A stretch of DNA of 64,000 bases from Sarcophilus harrisii (GCF_902635505.1 NC_045428.1:64901641-64965640); one strand, 5' to 3'; counted from the first letter of the stretch, positions 31,885-42,770 are shown. Notes: generated by a model from the sequence alone, not told the origin. A program made the numbers and translations.

Positions 31885-32215
31885 CCTTTTCTTTCTTAAT
31901 AGCCAGTCTTTCTGATAGCCAATTCTGGTAGCTCAGAATGTATTTCTCTGATTAACAGTGAATTAACATATTTTTATATGGCTATCAATAATTTTAATTC
32001 CTTTTGTCTGAAAACGTTCTGTTCATATCCTTTAGTCATTTATCAATTAGGGAATGACATTTTTAGACATTTGACTCAATTCTATGCACATTTGAGAAGT
32101 GAGGCCTTCTTCAGAAATATCTGCTGTAATTTCCCCCCAGTTTTCTACCTTCTTTCTACTTTTGCTTGCATTGGTTTTGTTTGTGCAGTTTTTTTAATTT
32201 AATATAATAAAACAC
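31885..32215 (-). mobile_element. L1 ORF2 fragment, 5' part (upstream of the CCT6A insertion)
   Basis: The complement reads in broken frames 'FCTNKTNAS', 'ENWGEIT', 'EGLTSQMCIEL' and 'RFQTKG', aligning with 'FCTNKTNANKIRREATNWENIFT...DKGLISKIYREL' in the L1 at 53363. More diverged than that copy and full of stops. The CCT6A copy enters just where ORF2 codes 'RLAKMTGK'. Confidence 0.8.
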
Positions 32216-32339
32216 TGGGCTATTTTACCTCATTGGGGACTTATAAAGGATCTTTTATCAATTTGTTTTCTAACAAAATGGGGCAAAGAATAAGAGATGG
32301 ATAAGTTTTGATTAGGTTGGTGGGAGAAAATGAAAATGT

Positions 32340-32905
32340 AATTCAATAAAGTGTTTATTACGAACTGACTATGTACTAGGAACTGTGCTACGTCTTGGGG
32401 ATACAAAGACAACACTAAATTAGTCCCTGTCTTCAAGCAGCTTATGCTCTATTGGGATAGAACAATACATTAAAAAATATATGCAGAGTAATACAAAATC
32501 ATTCAAAGAAAGAAAGAGTGCCAGTAACTGGAAATGCAAAGAAAGGTCACATGGAAGAGGTAGTTCCTGAACTGGTCTTTGAATGAGCTGGGGATTCTCT
32601 GAGATGGCAAAGAGGAGGGACTGCATTTTAGGCATGGATGTACACTTGTGAAGAGGGAACAGTTGGCAGGACTACAGTTGGGAGAATATGAAAGAGGGTG
32701 ATTGGAATTTAAATTGAAAAAAAAATAGCTGAGAGTCAGAATGTGGAAGGCTTTGAATATCAGAAGGAAGATTGTGAGAAGGATGAGAGCTTTCACATTT
32801 GAAAGTATTGCTTGGGAGAACAGGTCTAGGTAAGATAAGGCAGATAAAAAGGAGGAAGGCTGAGGCTGAAATATTCAAAGATGGGATGTCCCCTTAGTAT
32901 GGATG
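32340..32905 (-). mobile_element. Old L2-antisense-type repeat
   Basis: 'ataaagtgtttattacgaac', 'actaggaactgtgctacgtc', 'cttcaagcagcttatgctct', then the purine-rich body ('ggtagttcctgaactggtct', 'gggactgcattttaggcatg', 'gtggaaggctttgaatatca'). Compare 25160-26395. Overlapping frames up to 97 codons on the minus strand are shadows of it. Confidence 0.6.
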
Positions 32906-32990
32906 TTGTAGAGGGAGATTTTGTACAGAGGAGGAAATTGAATTAAATGGAGTTAATTCTTTCTCATTTGAAAATTCTGTTGTTCTAGAA

Positions 32991-33228
32991 AGGGAGGCTA
33001 GATGGCACTGCAGGGGATAAACTGAAGGCAGGAAGACTCATGTTTCTGAATTCAAATCTGACCTCCAACACTTCCTCACTGTCTGACTCTGGGCAGCCTC
33101 TTAATCCTGTTTGCCTCATTCTCCTCATTTGTAAAATGATCTGAAGAAGGAAATGGCAAACCATTGAAATGTCTTTTCCAAGAAAATGAGGTCATCTAGA
33201 GTCAGGAAGACTGAACAACAATTTTCCT
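32991..33228 (+). mobile_element. Marsupial SINE with RTE-type tail, near full length
   Basis: Head 'gggaggctagatggcactgc', 'ggcaggaagactcatgtttc', 'gacctccaacacttcctcac', 'aaggaaatggcaaaccattg', and tail 'agtcaggaagactgaacaac'. It shows the complete order head-body-RTE tail. Confidence 0.88.
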
Positions 33229-33234
33229 AGCAAG

Positions 33235-33420
33235 GTATGAAGGAAAATTTACTGTGTTTGGAATCAGGGGACCTGAATTCAAATCTCAGTATTTCCATTT
33301 AGTATTTCAGCTAGAGAAAGTTATTTCACTATTCTCAGTTTCACTTATGAAGAAAGATAAAGACTGTGAAATGAGGTCTCTCTTCCAGCTCTAAATTTAT
33401 GGTCTGATGAGATACTGTAG
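33235..33420 (+). mobile_element. MIR-like SINE
   Basis: 'gaatcaggggacctgaattc', 'cactattctcagtttcactt' and 'ctcttccagctctaaattta', ending 'ggtctgatga'. Confidence 0.7.
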
Positions 33421-34365
33421 GGATTTGTTAACTGGCAAACTACAGATAGGAATGAGTAGGTGTGGGAAGGAATTATAAAAGGGAGTACTCAAAGAGGAGA
33501 TGATAGGTGCTGAGGATAAATCTTACCTGCTTCCTTTAATATCATTTAATACCAAGGGGATTGGACTAAACAATTTCTCAAGTACCTTCTAGTTCGAATA
33601 CCCATCAACCTTATAAATTCCTCTAGGATTTGGAATTGGCAGAAACTTGGGCTGAGTTGGGGGAGGGTAAACCCAGTTTATTGTCCTTCAGAATCTTTCC
33701 AGATTGAAGGATTCTAGCCTGAGTTCAGTTCTTTATCTAGTTCCCAGAAGGGGAACCAGCGTCCTTCATCAGTCAGCTAGTTATTTATCAAGAGAGCTGC
33801 TCCTCCAAAGGCAGATTTTGTTTCAGCTCAGGGAAAAGAAGTGACTCTCACAACAACTAAGCTCTCATCACTTTCATAAAACAGCCACCCACAAAGCAAG
33901 ATGGAAAATAGGAATACGGCCTCTAGTACAGGAGAACAAGGGAGACGAGGGTGGGCTAGAAAAGCAAGAGACAGTGAAGAGGAACCATTTTTCTGCTTCC
34001 TTTGGGGCTGCATGACACTGACCTCCCTGGAAGTTAGCCGTGTTGTCCAGTGGATTTGAGCAAGGTCCCTATGTTCTTGATAGCTGGGAGTGGGGAAGTA
34101 TGCAATGGTCAGGCCTTTGTTTAGCTAAAAAAAATTCAAATCAACATTACAATTCTTTATGGCCAGGGATTCCATTGCTTCTTTAGCCTGAATCAGTTTT
34201 CCTTAAAGCAATAACATTTCATTCTGTTGCAATTAGATGTTCTAAGGCTGGGAAAGAAAGAAAAACAGGACAGAAAGAGAAGGAACCCATTCATCTTTCT
34301 CAGTCAAATAATTTTTAAAGCAAATTCTATAAATAATTACTGGTTTAGAGCTAAAATAAATGTAG
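33421..34365. other. Unassigned sequence
   Basis: No repeat recognised with confidence apart from a MIR-like trace near 33550-33600. No credible coding frame. Confidence 0.35.
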
Positions 34366-34370
34366 TTCAG

Positions 34371-34631
34371 ATGTTCTTAACTAGAGCCTATGATTAGATC
34401 TCAGGGGATCCATGAAATTGAATGGGGAAATAAAGAAACACCTTTATTTTCACTAAATTTTGGCTTGATATGTGATCCTAATTTTTTTTTAATGTTGTGC
34501 TTTTGAAACCATTATCAATCAACATTTATTAAGCACCTACCATGTCTCTGGCACTATGGTAATCACTAAGGATAAACTTCATCAAACTGCCAAATGAGTC
34601 ATATTAAAATAAAAAGTTATGAACCTCTGAT
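34371..34631. mobile_element. hAT-type transposon enclosing an L2-like piece
   Basis: Ends 'cagatgttcttaac' (left) and, reverse complemented, 'cagaggttcataac' (right) form imperfect terminal inverted repeats. Inside, 34513-34575 is the antisense L2 tail ('caacatttattaagcaccta'). It is either a later insertion or captured sequence; I cannot decide. Confidence 0.55.
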
Positions 34632-34634
34632 CTA

Positions 34635-34765
34635 GGAAAACTTTGTCTTTTACAAATGAGAATAATGAGGTGTGGAGTTGGGAAGGGTCTCTCCAAGATC
34701 ATACAGGTACTGAGTATAAGAGCTAGATATGAAATTAGGCTTCTGACATGAGTTCTAGTACTCTT
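34635..34765 (+). mobile_element. MIR/MAR1-like SINE fragment
   Basis: 'tttacaaatgagaataatga', 'ctctccaagatcatacaggt' and 'ctagtactctttccacact'. Confidence 0.6.
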
Positions 34766-35339
34766 TCCACACTTGTGAATTATTGATTTTTTATTTCTTG
34801 TTTTCGTTTACCTTAAAAGAAAACATTTGGTAATACATCTTTATGGTGTGTGTATGTGCATATACATATATTCTTCACATACCTTTCAATAAATTCTTGA
34901 TGGTTCTTTGGTTTCTGAGTGGAAGGTGAAGCTGATTGTGTTCAGAGATTACATTTTAGTTTGCCCACACACAGCCCACAGAGCACAGCACACTATTTCT
35001 ATAAATGGGGCACGATAGTGTTTTGTTATGAAATGACTTTTGATGTAGGACAGCCACAGTCCAATGACTTCCAAATATATTTCAACCCACCATAAAAAAT
35101 ATAATAGCAACAGAGCTCTCCATGGCCACAGGCTCTATGCATGAGATTCCAGGAACTCAAGGCCTTCTACTAAGCCAGAAGAGAGAAATATTGATTTAAT
35201 AATGATAGATGTATCCATCCCATCTTACCATGCCTAGCATTCCCTAATCCTAGGAATAATAACAGTCTATTTGTCATAAGAACTGACCAATCCTGTCCAA
35301 GAGATGAAACAAATCTTCCTTGAAGCTCCATGGATTATG

Positions 35340-35340
<1 letters not shown>
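34766..35340. other. Unassigned sequence
   Basis: No repeat or gene recognised. Confidence 0.3.
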
Positions 35341-35344
<4 letters not shown>

Positions 35345-35387
<43 letters not shown>

Positions 35388-35418
35388 GTGTGTGTATGTA
35401 TGTATGTATGTATGTATA
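35345..35418. repeat. (AT)n, (TG)n and (TATG)n compound microsatellite
   Basis: About 20 AT units, then TGTGTG, then five TATG units. The 73-codon frame here is a Tyr/Ile low-complexity artefact. Confidence 0.97.
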
Positions 35419-35799
35419 TTCCTCCCTGCCTTGCCCAAAGTTCAGCCTATCTTCTATTCTACAAAGTCATTTAGTTTAGTAGTATACTTTTATTTTTTAC
35501 TCTGGGACAGGCTGCTTCCAAGATGTGATCTTGGTCTATAAACCAATCTCCAAAAAAAGAGCAATTAGTAAGCTACTGAATTTATGGGTATGGTTTTAAA
35601 AAGCCTAGAAACTTTGGAGTCTACTGGGATAAGACCTCTTGCAAGAACCACCCAAGTTGATTTTGGAATGGCCTACTTCTGTCTGAGTGGCAAAATTCAA
35701 TTCCTGAATTCCGTGATGGCCCAGAGGCTGGGGAAATCAAACTTTAGGGTCTGGATCTTTCTTGCAGTTCATGTTCTGTGGAGGTAAGCTTTTTCATCA

Positions 35800-35965
35800 C
35801 TTTTTGTCCCAGTACTTCTTACTTAAATGGACCCCTTTGGCAATCTGGTGAAGTTTATGGACTCCTTTTCTGAAGTTTTTTTTTTTTAAATTTTAATCTA
35901 TAAAATAAATATTTTGTATTACAAAGGAAAACAAAAATATGAAAATCTAGTTAATGAGTTTAAAA
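35800..35965. mobile_element. hAT-related fragment
   Basis: 'aatggacccctttggcaatc', 'tggtgaagtttatggactcc' and 'ttgtattacaaaggaaaaca' match a non-autonomous hAT common in mammals and marsupials; left end 'cagtacttctta'. The right end is lost. Confidence 0.5.
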
Positions 35966-35991
35966 AACAAAGAATCTACTCTATTCCCTAA

Positions 35992-36225
35992 TTTTGTTGT
36001 TGGTCAGTTGTTTTCAGTCTTGTTGATTCTTTGTGATGCCATGTGGAATTTTCTTGGCAAAGATACTGGAGCGATTGCCATTTCCTTCTCCAAGTTATTT
36101 GATGCATGAAGAAACTGAGGTAAATAGAATTAAGTGACTTGCCCAGTTCACACTAGAAAGTGTCTGAAGGTATATTTGGACTAGGGGCTTCCTGACTCCA
36201 ACTTCATCGCTAGATTCCATATAAC
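35992..36225 (-). mobile_element. Marsupial SINE with RTE-type tail
   Basis: 'gttgttggtcagttgttttc', 'cttggcaaagatactggagc', 'gccatttccttctcc', 'aattaagtgacttgcccag', the same block order as at 448. Confidence 0.85.
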
Positions 36226-37040
36226 TATCTCAGAAATAAAATATAATGATCATATCATATGGAGAGAACTTACTGATGATACAAAGAAAGCAATCAGTCT
36301 AAAATAAAATGCATTGAAGATAGTCTTCAGATTTGGAAAGTGCAACATGGTTTTTAAAGCTTGTTGATATGATGGCCCTTGATACTATAATTATAAATAG
36401 AACATAAATCCATAAAGTTTAGAAAAAGGAATGCCAGGGAATAAAAACCTGCTTCCAACAAACATATTCCAGGAGCAAGTCCCTGCTGGTTGACATCAAT
36501 ATTTGAGTCCCTTTGGCATACTCTCCCAGGGGTAATTGAGGTGCAGCAGGTTAATGCAATATGATGTCACTAGTCATTAAAGCCATCTAATTTTTTCTTT
36601 TTTTGCTTTGACTTCACTAAAGCAACCTTCCAATCCCCACTTGATTTCCTAAGTAAGTTTCCCTACTGACAAGGGAGCATGTTGACCACCAAACAGACTT
36701 GTGCTACTTTTCTTGGCTGTTACATTTCTCAGCTTCCATTTGTAAAATGATATTCTGTTTTATGAATCAGTCTCTTGAGAATTTAGTTGGCCAATCAGTT
36801 CCCTGGGGCTGATCATCTCTGGAAGAACTGATAAAAATTGAATTTTGAAAGCTGAAAAGTTGAGGATTGGCTTCTAGAGCTGAGGTTTAAGGAACAAATT
36901 GAAGCCCAACCAACTTCTAACATGTGGAGAATTGGGTTCTTTCTTATATAATTTCTAAGCTAATTCTGATTGTGATTCTTTTCTACTCTTGACATCGAAT
37001 CTCACTAATTCTGCTCCCAGGTGAATCTCTAAGAGCAAAG
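36226..37040. other. Unassigned sequence
   Basis: No repeat or coding match recognised in about 800 bases. Confidence 0.35.
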
Positions 37041-37044
37041 GCAT

Positions 37045-37262
37045 ATTGGTAGCATAGTGGATAGAGTGCTGGACTTGCCATGAGAAGGACCCAAATTCAA
37101 ATCTCACTTTAGATATGTTGTAGCTAGATGGTCCTAGGCAAGTCACTCACCTGTTAATTTCCTAATCTGTAAAATGGGGCTAATAATAGTTTCTACCTCA
37201 TAATGTTGTTGAGAAGAACATATGGATTAATATATTACTATTTTGTAGATCTTTAAGTTCTG
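37045..37262 (+). mobile_element. MIR-related marsupial SINE
   Basis: 'tggtagcatagtggatagag', 'cccaaattcaaatctcactt', 'ctaatctgtaaaatggggct', 'ctacctcataatgttgttga' in full MIR order. Confidence 0.8.
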
Positions 37263-37294
37263 TGTGTTGGGGATTATCATCATGATGATGAGAT

Positions 37295-37510
37295 GATGAA
37301 ATGTCAGAATTGGAAGAACCTCAGAAGTCCATTTTAAATTCAGGAAAATTGAATCCCCAAAAGATTAAGTGATTTGGTCATATGCTTGTTGTTCAGTTGT
37401 TCAGTTGTCCAAATCTTCATGATCCCATGGACTAGAGGACACCAGGTCCTTCTATCCTCTACTATTTCTTGAAGTCTGCCCAAGGATCATATATGCAATA
37501 TATTCACAGT
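37295..37510. mobile_element. MAR1-like SINE piece (+) followed by RTE 3' tail (-)
   Basis: 37295-37385 has 'cagaattggaagaacctcag' and 'ggaaaattgaatccccaaaa'. 37386-37510 has 'ttgttcagttgttcagttgt', 'catgatcccatggactagag' and 'caggtccttctatcctctac', the antisense RTE/BovB 3' end as at 16890. Confidence 0.65.
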
Positions 37511-37764
37511 ATCTTCTATATATTCCACACACTGATTAAATAAGAAACTCTATGAAATCAACCCTGGGCTCACTTTGAGGTCTGCCATTAAAAATTATTA
37601 TGATTAGATTTATGCTTTTAAAAATTTAATCTGGAAAGGTTAGGAAACTGCTACCAAGAAGACCATTTAAGAGGTTTGTTGTCACAATCTCATTAAGAGG
37701 TAATGAGAGCCTGAAGTAGAATATACCTTTTTGGTAGAAAAATTTTATTTTTTGCAGTTTTTGT

Positions 37765-38140
37765 TTTAGGCAGTGAGGTGGCACAGTTTGAATAGGAAAC
37801 TGGACCAAGAATCAGAAGACCTGAAATCAAATCCTGTCTCAGACACTCACTTACTAATTGTGTGATCTAGGACAAGTCAATTAACTTATCTGTGACTCAG
37901 TTTCTTCATCTGTAAAATGAGCATATTAATAATATCTCTTTTCCAGAGTTGTAGCGACCAAGTAGAGTGAGTGGTTGATAGTGGCTGGAGTGAGGGTGGG
38001 AACATTTGCAAACGAGAGGAGAAGAAGCTGGTTACTTGGTGGAGGGTGGGAAAGAAGGAGGGTAAAGATAACATTTATAAAGCTTTTTGTGACTCTTAAA
38101 GCTCTATATAAATGTTATCATTTGTTGTTGTTATTGGGGT
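37765..38140 (+). mobile_element. MIR-related SINE interrupted by a 108-bp unit
   Basis: Head 'caaagtttgaataggaaact'-type, 'gaagacctgaaatcaaatcc', 'catctgtaaaatgagcatat', then the foreign unit at 37961-38068, then the SINE 3' end 'acatttataaagctttttgt' and 'gttgttgttatt'. Confidence 0.7.
37961..38068. repeat. 108-bp direct repeat, copy A
   Basis: From 'agtagagtgagtgg' to 'ggagggtaaaga'. It aligns without gaps to copy B at 38649-38756 with 13 differences by hand count (about 88 percent identity). It is G-rich on the plus strand ('gagggtggga', 'ggagggtggg'). It sits inside a MIR-related SINE. I do not recognise its family. Confidence 0.9.
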
Positions 38141-38628
38141 GGAGCCAGGTTTTTGGATAAAACATGATTTTATTGGTGTCAGGTTTAAATATAGGGAATT
38201 CCCAGTGAAGAAATTCCCTCTTGTAAGGTAAACAAGCAAATAGGGAATGAGTTTCTCTAATGGGAGTGAAGTGAAGGCTAGATATCCATTTTGTAGGCAG
38301 GTTATAAGGAGATTTTTTATGGAGACAAGCAAGAGTTTAACCAATGGTCTCTGAGGTCTTTTCCAACTGAACTTCCATGGAAAGAGAAATCTGAGGATTA
38401 GGGAAAGGAAGGACATCTTGTCCATCCTTTTATCTCTGTAGAACTGAATTTTACTGGGAATGCTGAGATGAAAGATTTTCTTCAAGCAATAGCAATGGTC
38501 AAGAAAATATCTCATGTAACAAAAAGGAATCAGATCTATGGGATTTCAGACAACATATCTTGACTTTTCTGCTCCTATTTTTGTGCATAGCTGAGTTCTC
38601 TTAGCCCCATAAAAAAGAAAGCAGAAGG
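38141..38628. other. Unassigned sequence
   Basis: No repeat family recognised. A 139-codon minus-strand frame (38096-38515) starts with no domain, is Leu/Phe/Lys-rich and ends in the SINE; I do not support it as a gene. Confidence 0.3.
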
Positions 38629-38645
38629 AAAAAAAAAAAAAAAAC
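38629..38645. repeat. Poly(A) tract
   Basis: Sixteen A interrupted only by a preceding GG, immediately upstream of copy B of the 108-bp repeat. Confidence 0.9.
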
Positions 38646-38648
38646 CCT

Positions 38649-38756
38649 AGTGGAGTGGGTGGTAGATAGTAGCTGGAGTGAGGGTGGGAACATTTGCAAA
38701 TGTGGGGAGAAGAACCCAGTCACTTGGTGAAGGGTGGGAGAGAAGGAGGGTAAAGA
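38649..38756. repeat. 108-bp direct repeat, copy B
   Basis: Same orientation as copy A, offset 688 bases, no gaps. Similarity stops sharply at both ends, and neither flank resembles that of copy A. Confidence 0.9.
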
Positions 38757-39569
38757 AAATGTTTGTGGCTGAATAGTTTTGGAAAACCCTTTACAAGGTT
38801 GAATGATGTGATTTCATGCCTTTACCACAGGCATTTTTCTTTGGGAAAACTAGCGACCCAAGAAAGGGGTCCCTGGGATAATCCTTTGGATGGAGGCAGT
38901 AACATAACTTCTCAGGGCCTTGACTAAATGCAGAACAAGAGAGAGCAGGACCACTCTGTTTGGAGAGACCCATCTTTAATTGGCAAGGCTCTGAGTACTT
39001 AGGCTCTCTGTCAATAAGTACTTTAGAGGAGAGATAAATGGATTTGGACTGGAGAGGAGAGGAGAGTGTCTGGGAGAGGATAAACACATTATCTGAGGCT
39101 TTCCACAGAACCCCTTCACTGAAGTGCTTAGCAGGAGACATGGGGAGATTGGCTAGCACAGGCTGGTATGGGGTCCCACTCCCTATGGTCATTTCTAGAG
39201 GGAATATTTCACTGGGACCTCAGCTAGGGGACTCTATAGCTATAATTAGTAACCATAGCAATCTTCAAATATTCTAAACTGGCTCAAAAGGAATGAGATA
39301 GGGGTCCAGGTTCATGGATAGATGTATCCTGCTGGCATATAAGATTAAAAGAAATGCCAGTGAAGAATGCCAAAGGATATGGTGTTCTGGTATGCCCCAC
39401 TTTCTCCTCATCCTCTCAAAAAAAGAAAACAAAAAAATGAAAACTCCTTGAAATAGGAAGAATTTATAGGGAAGGCATAAACTTGGCAGGAGAAAATTTA
39501 GATTCAGATTTAGATTTCAAAAGATTGATTTGAATTTCATTTTTGTTAATGATTTGGTATTACCTATCT
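38757..39569. other. Unassigned sequence
   Basis: No repeat recognised. Opposite-strand frames of 133 (minus, 38791-39192) and 79 codons overlap here; neither has a domain I know. Confidence 0.3.
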
Positions 39570-39740
39570 CAAGGCTTCTCAAATTTTTTCCACTGGAGAT
39601 CCCTTTTCACTGACTCTGGGTATCTAGGTATACAAATTAAACATTTGCTGATATTAAATCGTAATTTCATGACCTTCGCATTCAGTTGTGTAACCCCATG
39701 AAATCATAATCCACAGGTTAAGAAGCTTTGACCCATATGC
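39570..39740. mobile_element. hAT-type transposon remnant
   Basis: 'aaggcttctcaaattttttc' at the left and 'aggttaagaagctttgaccc' at the right look like decayed hAT termini; between them 'cactggagatcccttttcac'. Confidence 0.4.
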
Positions 39741-39744
39741 CATT

Positions 39745-39860
39745 GGACAAATTACTTATCTTGTCAGTCTTAATTAATTCATCTATAAAATAAGTGTGTT
39801 GAAGTAGGTGACTTCTGAGATTCCTTCCAGTTTGAAAGTCTTTGTGATTCTATTTTTCAC
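39745..39860 (+). mobile_element. MIR-like SINE 3' half
   Basis: 'attcatctataaaataagtg' and 'attccttccagtttgaaagt'. Confidence 0.6.
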
Positions 39861-40034
39861 AAATATTTACTAGTAATTAGGAAATTTCTCTACAGATACC
39901 ATGCCTTTAGATATCAACTTCCTTTCTAGCTCATAATAAATCCCATAAACTTATGTTAATTAAATACAATCTGCTTTACAATAATTTCCAGCTCTAGAAG
40001 TCTTTTTACTGTTTAGCAGAATCGCAAAGGTCCA

Positions 40035-40240
40035 CAGCTACATAATATAGCAAAAAGGGCTCTGAATTTGGGGTCAGGATCTAAGTTTTGAATCCAACCC
40101 TGTTCCCTTATAATCATTCTAGCAAGTCATTTCATTCCTCTGAGCCTCCATTTCCAGACCTGTAAAATTATGGACCTTTACTAGATCTTCTCTGAGGTTC
40201 TTCCCAATTTGAAGCTTATGATCCTATGAGTCAGGAGTCT
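40035..40240 (+). mobile_element. MIR-like SINE
   Basis: 'agcaagtcatttcattcctc', 'agcctccatttccagacctg', 'tctctgaggttcttcccaat', ending 'atgatcctatga'. Confidence 0.7.
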
Positions 40241-40439
40241 ACTGGTAAATGTTTAACAACCAGTTCTCTGGGGGAAAAAGAAACCAGGACATGCTTTTGG
40301 ATTTAATCTTTGTTACTGACATTCTTCACCACTTTCTTAATTTAAACAACTAGCACAACAAATATAGATGTGAATTGAAAACCGAACATTGACATCTTTG
40401 TGTTTCCAAAGTATAAATTTTCATAGAGAGAATTTAACA
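40241..40439. other. Unassigned sequence
   Basis: Nothing recognised. Confidence 0.3.
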
Positions 40440-40930
40440 ATTGATTCTTTTTTTAAAACTAACTCCATTACTTCTTTTTATTATAGCTTTTCATTTACAA
40501 GATATATGTATGGGTAATTTTTCAGCATTGACAATTGCAAAACCTTTTGTTCCAACTTTTCCCCTCCTTCCTCCCACCCTCTCCCCCAGATGGCAGGTTG
40601 ACCAATGCATGTTAAATATGTTAAAGTATAAATTAAATGCAATATATGTATACATGTCCATACAGTTATTTTCCTGTACAAAAAGAGTCGGACTTTGAAA
40701 TAGTGTACAATTAGCCTGTGAAGGAAATCAAAAATGCAGGTGGACAAAAATAGAGGGATTGGGAATTCTATGTAATGGTTCATAGTCATCTCCCAGAGTT
40801 CTTTTGCTGGGTGTAGTTGGTTCATTTCATTACTGCTCTAATAGAACTGATTTGGTTCATCTCATTGTTGAAGAGGGCACGTCCATCAGAATTGATCATC
40901 ATATAGTATTGTTGTTGAAGTATATAATGA
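40440..40930 (-). mobile_element. L1 LINE 3' end
   Basis: 'tgggtaatttttcagcattg', 'gcaaaaccttttgttccaac', 'ctcccccagatggcaggt' and 'cagaattgatcatcatatag' are the complement of the L1 3' UTR. Frames of 85-114 codons across it are shadows. Confidence 0.85.
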
Positions 40931-42005
40931 AAAAATTGACTCTTACAGACCTTCAAGCTGGCTTCAGAACACCCCCACCTATGAGTTCAATCACTTTATT
41001 TTGCTGTTTTGAGAGTTTCCTATTAATGTCAATATCCAGATCTTTCTTCAGACGTGTTTTTGTAGATATGAAGTCACTCCCTTTAGCTTTGGGGCAGCAT
41101 CCCGGATAGAACATATACTCTTCTTTTCTTTCTCCTCCCTTTTTTATCTTTCCTCTTGGTCTTCTGTTTGTTCTGTGCCTCACGTTTGGTAAGGGAGGTT
41201 GGTTTGCTGAAAAGACTCCTGGATTTCAAATCAGCATTCCTCCTGACTACCTAGGTAAGGATGGTTAGATAAAACCTGTAGCTTAGCATTGCCAAACTCT
41301 GGACTTAGACAGGTTAGGTTCAACCTTAGAGACTTCCCAAAAATCTCTCTATAAAGTTTCCCTCTACTTCTGTCTCTATAGATATTGGTAAAATAATTCT
41401 TTTCTCCCAAGCAAATACTCAAATTACCAAAAGTTTGGAAAATGAAAATAATAATAGAACCAAAGTCCTTGTGAAGATAAAATGAGATAGTATTTGTAAA
41501 GTGCTTTGCAAACTAGAACATGCTACAAAGGACTGCTTTTATTTCACACCACAAAGGTATAAGACTGGAAGACTTCATGGGAACCCACCAACAATCAAAA
41601 TAGACTGTTTCTCTACTGAAACCCATCTCCTAAATAGGATCTCAGCACCATATGTCTGTTAAGATGCTCTTGGACAGAAATATCCTTGGGATCTCAGTTT
41701 CTTCAAGAGTAAAGAGAGTCTATTGGACAAAATGACTGGTGACTTTATGACTAAGGCGATTGAGCTGAATACGAAGGAGGACTAGGGTCTCTTGGTCAGA
41801 CCTTCATCCTTGGATTAGGGTATCCAATGCCATTATTATTCCCACCCCCATTCAACCAGTGCCTCTGATCCAGACTTTTTGTTCAGAGTTTCTCCTTTGT
41901 CTTGTATTTTATTCTCTTAGGTACCTACTCTGCATAGTAAGTGTTAATGGGAGAAATTTTTATCATTTTTCTAGATGTGAATTTTTGAAGCACTTTTCTG
42001 GAAAT
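40931..42005. other. Mostly unassigned sequence
   Basis: Only a MIR 3' piece at 41462-41545 ('gtatttgtaaagtgctttgc') is recognisable. Short frames on both strands at 40804-41422 have no supported identity. Confidence 0.35.
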
Positions 42006-42007
42006 AC

Positions 42008-42218
42008 ATTAGATGATACGGTGGATAGAGTGCTAGGCCAGAAGTCAGGAAGAACTGAGCTCAGAAACTTCCTAACTGGGTAACCCTGGGCAAGTCTCTT
42101 AACCCTGATTGCCTCAGTTTCCTCATTTATAAATTGAGGTAGAGAAAGAAATGGCAAAGTATCTTTACCAAGAAAATTCCAATGGGGTCATGGAAAGGCA
42201 GACATGACTGAAATGCTT
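42008..42218 (+). mobile_element. Marsupial SINE with RTE-type tail
   Basis: 'gatgatacggtggatagagt', 'aggccagaagtcaggaagaa', 'taaccctgggcaagtctctt', 'gcctcagtttcctcatttat', 'gaaatggcaaagtatcttta', tail 'agacatgactgaaatgctta'. Confidence 0.88.
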
Positions 42219-42269
42219 AAACAGCCACAATTTCAAAAAAGAGACCAATGCAGAAATTTCAGATCGATA

Positions 42270-42455
42270 GGTATGATGCAACAAAAACATTGCTCTTAGA
42301 ATCAGACGAGTTCAAATTCAACCTTTGACACGTGGTACCTGTTTGGTGCATGGAAAATAGATGAACTTCTCTGAATCTTAGCTTTCTTAGCTGTGAAAAG
42401 ATTTCCCATGGTATCATTGTGAGAAAACTGAATTATGAATCTTACCATACTTTAA
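42270..42455 (+). mobile_element. MIR-like SINE fragment
   Basis: 'ctcttagaatcagacgagtt', 'gaacttctctgaatcttagc' and 'catggtatcattgtgagaa'. Confidence 0.5.
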
Positions 42456-42674
42456 AACAAACAAACAAAAATTAACAAAAATCACTAACCAAAACAAAAG
42501 ATATTCTGGTGATACAATGCCTTATCTCAAAGGATAGATTATAATTGGTGAGAATTTGAAGTTATGGCTATGATTTTTTAAAATAATTGGTGATCCTGTC
42601 AGTTCCCTTTAAGTCATACTACATGCTTGTCTATAGATCAGGAAGTATTGAATGAATGTTTTCTTTGTGCATTC

Positions 42675-42770
42675 CCATAAAGTGCCTCACTTAAATCCAA
42701 TTTACTCGCATGTCACTTCCCTGATGTTCTCTTCAAGAATGAAGGACAAATATAACAGCAACAAAGTATA
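42675..42770 (+). repeat. CAA-tailed marsupial repeat fragment
   Basis: 'gtgcctcacttaaatccaat', 'ttactcgcatgtcacttccc', 'gaatgaaggacaaatataac'; compare 11505 and 61840. Confidence 0.65.

Noticed and set aside
30501-31915. Plus-strand frames of 68-98 codons
   Set aside because: They are antisense shadows of the CCT6A retrocopy.
38096-38515. 139-codon minus-strand frame
   Set aside because: Begins near a SINE edge and has no domain; likely chance.
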